57,860 bases of DNA from Clostridiales bacterium (GTDB taxonomy: Bacteria; Bacillota; Clostridia; Christensenellales; Pumilibacteraceae). The notes beneath the pieces were generated by a model. It was not told where the DNA came from. It saw only the letters and a list, made by a program, of their open reading frames with translations, and did no database searches. The stretch spans positions 1 through 57,860 of the forward strand of contig SVHU01000015.1 of the NCBI GenBank assembly GCA_015055625.1. Reading direction: 5' to 3'. Of the stretch, positions 54,662-57,860 are shown piece after piece; the stretch's first letter is position 1, and each line of letters starts with the position of its first letter. The position numbers were made by a program, and so were the translations under genes.

Positions 54662-55606
54662 TTACATTTTACTTTTTAAAACGTTTGTGAGGTTATTTGC
54701 ATAAACGGAAAAACCAAGCGCGTTGGGATGCACGTTGTCAGCCATAAACGTTTCGAAGTGCGGTATCATTTTTTGACCGTCAACCACCTCTAAGCCCAAG
54801 CTTTCGGCAACGGCTTGTATTTGCTTTCCTGCAAGTTTAACGTCGCCATACGGCTTAATTTCGTCGTTAGTAATGCGATAGATGGGCGTGATAACAAAGA
54901 TTTTAGAAGTGGAATATGCTTTCTTAACTTCTACAAGATAATCTCTACAATTCTTCGCCAGCTCTTCTAGAGTATTAACGTGGTTTGAATCGTTCGTGCC
55001 ATACGCAACGATTACAATATCGGGATTAAAACCTTCGACCTTATCGAAAGTATTTACGTTATACATTGCTCCGCCAGTGCCCTGAATAATACTTTCCGCG
55101 TTTAACTTTTCGCTTGTTTGATAAGCATAGGACATCGTGTCGTAAACGGAGTTCCAACCCTGCGTGATAGAGTCGCCGATAAACAAGATTTTTTTATCGA
55201 AAGCATGCCTTTTTGCGATTGCTCCGTCCTCAATTTCCACATTTGCAAGTCCACCGATAACGTGCGAGGGTAGGTGCAAAGTAACTCTATGTTCATGGTT
55301 ATCCTTAGGTAAATTTATAGTATATTTTTCGTCCTTTTTAACAACGTCAAGCGTAAGCAATCCATCCACTTTTACCTCGTATTTACCATCGGTAAGAGGC
55401 GTAAAAGCAACAAAAGACGAGTTTGTTTCAAAATCTAAACGTATTCCCGTTGTTGTTTCGGCGCGTTGTCCAAGCGTTTGAGAAACCTCGTAAAAGCCCT
55501 TAACTTGCTTTTCGGTCATCTCGGCAAAATGCACGCCGTCGCTCTCTTCCCAAATTCTAACAGCTCCCACTGTCAGGCTTTTTATTGTTTCAAAGTTAAG
55601 CTTCAT
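54662..55606 (-). CDS. SGNH hydrolase with N-terminal beta-sandwich (acetyl-esterase type)
   Basis: 314 residues from the ATG at 55604-55606 (GAAGGAGT upstream; the frame is open 13 codons further). Residues ~1-130 form a beta-rich domain; the SGNH domain has GDSITQG with nucleophile Ser146, a Gly block (GTGGAMYN), GTNDSN with the block III Asn, and the Asp290/His293 pair in DNVHPNA. The layout fits carbohydrate acetyl esterases (CE2/CE3-like). No signal peptide. Next to a GH43 gene, which supports a role in removing acetyl groups from hemicellulose oligosaccharides (inference). Confidence 0.88.
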   Translation of the reverse strand: MKLNFETIKSLTVGAVRIWEESDGVHFAEMTEKQVKGFYEVSQTLGQRAETTTGIRLDFETNSSFVAFTPLTDGKYEVKVDGLLTLDVVKKDEKYTINLPKDNHEHRVTLHLPSHVIGGLANVEIEDGAIAKRHAFDKKILFIGDSITQGWNSVYDTMSYAYQTSEKLNAESIIQGTGGAMYNVNTFDKVEGFNPDIVIVAYGTNDSNHVNTLEELAKNCRDYLVEVKKAYSTSKIFVITPIYRITNDEIKPYGDVKLAGKQIQAVAESLGLEVVDGQKMIPHFETFMADNVHPNALGFSVYANNLTNVLKSKM

Positions 55607-55684
55607 ATTTTTACTCCTTCGTTTTTTACGTATTAATTCTAGCATAATAGGTCTAGTTTTGCAAGGAAATTTAACAACAAACGC

Positions 55685-57157
55685 TTATTTATTTCCCATG
55701 TTTGTTACGCACTTTCCAAAAACCGTAAAATCAACAACGCCCGGCTGTATACCACAAGGCGCTCCGCATATCTTTAAGCGTACGCCATACGCAATAGTGG
55801 GCGGAATTTCCCTATAATCTATACACAAATCCTCACAATTTTCACTGGCATCGATAAGCGTTTTCCACTCTTTACACTTTCCGTCAACTGCATATTCCAC
55901 AACGTACTTAAACGGACCGGGAACAATTCCTTCCAAAGTTTCCATTCCTACGTCGCGCCAAACTATTCGTAAAGAACGTATTTCATAGCACGATAAAGAA
56001 CCCAGCGTAAAAGTTAGAGTGGGGGTCATATCATTCGGTTGTGGTTGCCACCAGGTAAGAACACTTTCGTCGCAAGCATAAATGGGTTCTCTACCCTCTA
56101 TAAAACTTGACGCAACAGGTCTTGACATAACCGTAAGTGGTAAAATATTCGGCGCGTTTTCATCGCCTTGATTACAAATAATTCCAGGCGCAACTTGCGG
56201 AGTATCTGTAACAGTACAATATAGCTCTCCGTCCGCATCAATTCGCACCAGATCCATTCCTATTCTGCGTTCAAACATGTGATTGTAGCAGAATATACTA
56301 GTATAAAAAGACCAGATAGTGTCGTTAGGACCGTCAACCAGACATCCATGACCTGCGCCCCTTGTAAAACCTACACGCTTTACGGTAAAAGGATCGTGAT
56401 TTTTTTGGGGTTTAAAGCCTGTTAAGGGACCCTCGTCTGAATACATTATGCCGTTAGCGTAAGTACTAAACTCGGTTCCGCATCCCGAATAGAGCAAGTA
56501 GTATCGCGATCCGCGCTTGTACATCCATTGTCCTTCTATCCAACCCATTCTTGAGTTTTGATTTTTCTCACCCGTTCTTTGCCACGTTTTAGCAGGATCA
56601 AAACAGTTTATCATAACGGGTTTTCCAAGCATTTGCCAGGGTTTTTCAGGATCAAGCTCAACACCGGCAGTTCCTACTACGCGTTCAGCATCAAGCGTAA
56701 CGGAGTCGGAAAAGTTCTTACACCAATAATAATACAGTCTATCGTTATCCGCAAGGAAACATCCGTCAACCGTAACAATTATATTTCCATCACTATCCGT
56801 CATGTGTCCTAAAAATTTAAACGGGCCCAGAGGGTTGTCAGCAACGTACATCTCTGTCATTCCGTGCCCAATCAAATACCACTTGGATCGGAAACAAACA
56901 ACGGCAGGACTATAATTTAGATGTGGTATTCCGATATCAACATGTTTCCAATGCACAAAATCCTCGGACACGTACGCTACTGAATAACTGGGATACATTA
57001 TCCACTTCCCATCATAATACACCACGCTGGGATCCGAAATTGAACGATAATCCTTAAAATCACGTTCGTTTGCCTGGGTTAGTTTTGCATCTAACCATCT
57101 ACCACTCTTAACGTCAGCGATTGACAATGGATTGCAATACGTCTTTTGTCTAATCAT
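55685..57157 (-). CDS. Glycoside hydrolase family 43 protein
   Basis: 490 residues from the ATG at 57155-57157; a GTG four codons upstream is possible and the ribosome site is weak. Five-bladed propeller: catalytic base Asp42 in SISDPSV, pKa-tuning Asp131 in VDGCFL, and acid Glu208 in WIEGQW, all present. The C-terminal ~150 residues look like a carbohydrate-binding beta-sandwich. Family members are arabinofuranosidases or xylosidases. No signal peptide suggests action on imported oligosaccharides. Forms a plausible hemicellulose set with the SGNH esterase. Confidence 0.88.
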   Translation of the reverse strand: MIRQKTYCNPLSIADVKSGRWLDAKLTQANERDFKDYRSISDPSVVYYDGKWIMYPSYSVAYVSEDFVHWKHVDIGIPHLNYSPAVVCFRSKWYLIGHGMTEMYVADNPLGPFKFLGHMTDSDGNIIVTVDGCFLADNDRLYYYWCKNFSDSVTLDAERVVGTAGVELDPEKPWQMLGKPVMINCFDPAKTWQRTGEKNQNSRMGWIEGQWMYKRGSRYYLLYSGCGTEFSTYANGIMYSDEGPLTGFKPQKNHDPFTVKRVGFTRGAGHGCLVDGPNDTIWSFYTSIFCYNHMFERRIGMDLVRIDADGELYCTVTDTPQVAPGIICNQGDENAPNILPLTVMSRPVASSFIEGREPIYACDESVLTWWQPQPNDMTPTLTFTLGSLSCYEIRSLRIVWRDVGMETLEGIVPGPFKYVVEYAVDGKCKEWKTLIDASENCEDLCIDYREIPPTIAYGVRLKICGAPCGIQPGVVDFTVFGKCVTNMGNK

Positions 57158-57301
57158 AACACCACCCACTCTATTATTGATTATTTACTTTATTAATTAT
57201 ATACTAATCACAAATTCATGTCAATTGCAAAACGAAAAAAGTTTAGGTCAAGCTTTAAGCTTGTAGATTGCCACGGTGGGCAGACCCACGGTCAATATAG
57301 T

Positions 57302-57431
57302 GGGCGATTCGTGAATCGGTGGACAGGTCCACTCCCGATATGAAAAACTAACGGTTTCTAATTGTTTGCTTTGCAAAAACACTCATATTGGATGCAACGT
57401 CACGTTGCTTCGGGCGATTCGTGAATCGCCC
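57302..57431. repeat. REP-like palindromes and other hairpins downstream of the 16S gene
   Basis: The palindrome GGGCGATTCGTGAATCGCCC is intact at 57412-57431 and half-decayed at 57302-57318. Near it lie GTGGAC-AG-GTCCAC (about 57320-57333) and GCAACGT-CACGTTGC (57393-57408). The same palindrome occurs at 680 and 6054. Confidence 0.85.
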
Positions 57432-57454
57432 CTACATAATAACTAACAATCCAC

Positions 57455-57619
57455 AGGGCGTGTACTATGCGTACACAACCAAGCTAATAGAAAGTCCAAG
57501 GGCTTAGTTGCAAGCAGGTCAAGTAAGCTACGAATTTATCGACAGGAGCGTACCAGGCGTACGTAACCAAAGATAAATTTGCAGTTTGCGATGAGATGCG
57601 ACGTAAATAAACCCTTGGA
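57455..57619. repeat. Multi-stem structured element of unknown type
   Basis: Nested pairings: TCCAAGG/CCTTGGA (57495-57501 with 57613-57619), CTTA.TTG/CAA.TAAG (57503-57510 with 57520-57527), a 10-bp stem CGAATTTATC/GATAAATTTG (57531-57540 with 57572-57581) enclosing CGTAC-CAGGC-GTACG (57549-57563), preceded by GTGTAC-TATGC-GTACAC (57460-57476). Both small hairpins are followed by AACCAA. No credible long ORF. Could be an RNA or a mobile repeat; strand unknown. Confidence 0.6.
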
Positions 57620-57623
57620 ATAT

Positions 57624-57665
57624 AAAAAAAGCAGGATGTGTCGGTCAACACATCCTGTCTTTTTA
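57624..57665 (-). terminator. Terminator downstream of 16S rRNA
   Basis: ACAGGATGTGT/ACACATCCTGC stem with T7 on the minus strand, about 140 nt beyond the 16S 3' end. Confidence 0.9.
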
Positions 57666-57803
57666 TTATTAATAAGTTGTTAGATTTCGGAATTACGAGG
57701 TCGGTAGTGATCTTTACTTCTCACTCCGAGTAACTGTTTTCACTGTTTGTTACCAACCAGGTTCTTATGTTGAAGTTAAGCAACTCTAATTGTTGCTCTC
57801 TTA

Positions 57804-57860
57804 AAAGGAGGTGATCCAGCCGCACCTTCTGATACGGCTACCTTGTTACGACTTCACCCC
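57804..57860 (-). rRNA. 16S ribosomal RNA, 3' end only
   Basis: The reverse complement reads the universal 3' end: GGGGTGAAGTCGTAACAAGG, TAGCCGTATC, and GGCTGGATCACCTCCTTT with the anti-Shine-Dalgarno core CCTCC. The gene runs off the right edge. Downstream (57803-57666) lies ~140 nt of spacer without tRNA or 23S sequence, then a terminator. Confidence 0.97.

Noticed and set aside
57455..57619. Group II intron fragment or riboswitch
   Set aside because: No domain V-like hairpin, no reverse transcriptase, and no known aptamer core recognised; left as an unknown structured element.

Overview
The window looks like a chromosomal piece of a low-GC, Gram-positive anaerobe, most likely an uncultured gut Clostridia lineage. 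I infer this from the AT-rich DNA, the rplU-prp-rpmA order with a cleavable L27 extension, the SpoVB-type flippase, lipoprotein signal, ECF transporter subunit, oxygen-sensitive glycyl radical enzyme, and GH43/GH115/SGNH genes typical of plant-glycan users. The window ends inside a 16S rRNA gene on the minus strand. No species can be named from this alone.

Layout. 1-4.2 kb: tail of an SGNH hydrolase, a repeat-rich spacer, a DEAD-box helicase and a GH115-like protein. 4.4-9.4 kb: rplS, then ruvC-ruvA-ruvB-queA-tgt (Holliday junction processing plus queuosine tRNA modification). 9.5-15.5 kb: a tightly packed six-gene minus-strand operon of largely unknown proteins (HD hydrolase, HEAT-like, TPR, methyltransferase, membrane protein, orphan). 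15.6-31.9 kb: housekeeping genes (asd, rplU-prp-rpmA, OGG-type glycosylase, mscS, DivIVA-like, pncB, cca, lipid kinase) with a large M28-like membrane protein, a WYL regulator and a VanW protein.

32.1-35.2 kb is an AT-rich accessory island on the plus strand: XRE regulator, ImmA/IrrE-like metalloprotease, a DUF4417 protein, a small BECR-type nuclease toxin candidate, and two small proteins that look like immunity factors (one DUF4926). Between its two halves lies a complete-looking minus-strand small RNA unit with a near-consensus promoter and its own terminator. This island is my best candidate for an undescribed system.

35.3-51.7 kb: transglutaminase lipoprotein, SpoVB-like flippase, ECF S component, amidase-like peptidoglycan-binding protein, truA, two divergent AraC-regulator/enzyme pairs (an MDR dehydrogenase and an unusual glycyl radical enzyme), lytic transglycosylase, coaE and polA. 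51.8-53.7 kb: tRNA-Leu(CAA) beside decayed mobile-element genes (a frameshifted LPD3 polyvalent protein and an integrase tail lacking catalytic residues). 53.9-57.2 kb: a glycerophosphodiesterase, an SGNH esterase and a GH43 enzyme. 57.2-57.86 kb: dispersed palindromic repeats, a multi-stem structured element, an intrinsic terminator and the 3' end of a 16S gene that has no 23S gene downstream.

A recurring regulatory theme: three genes (starts at 15510, 30872 and 37695) have good sigma-A promoters whose TATAAT lies only 6-7 nt before the ATG and have no ribosome binding site, which predicts leaderless mRNAs.
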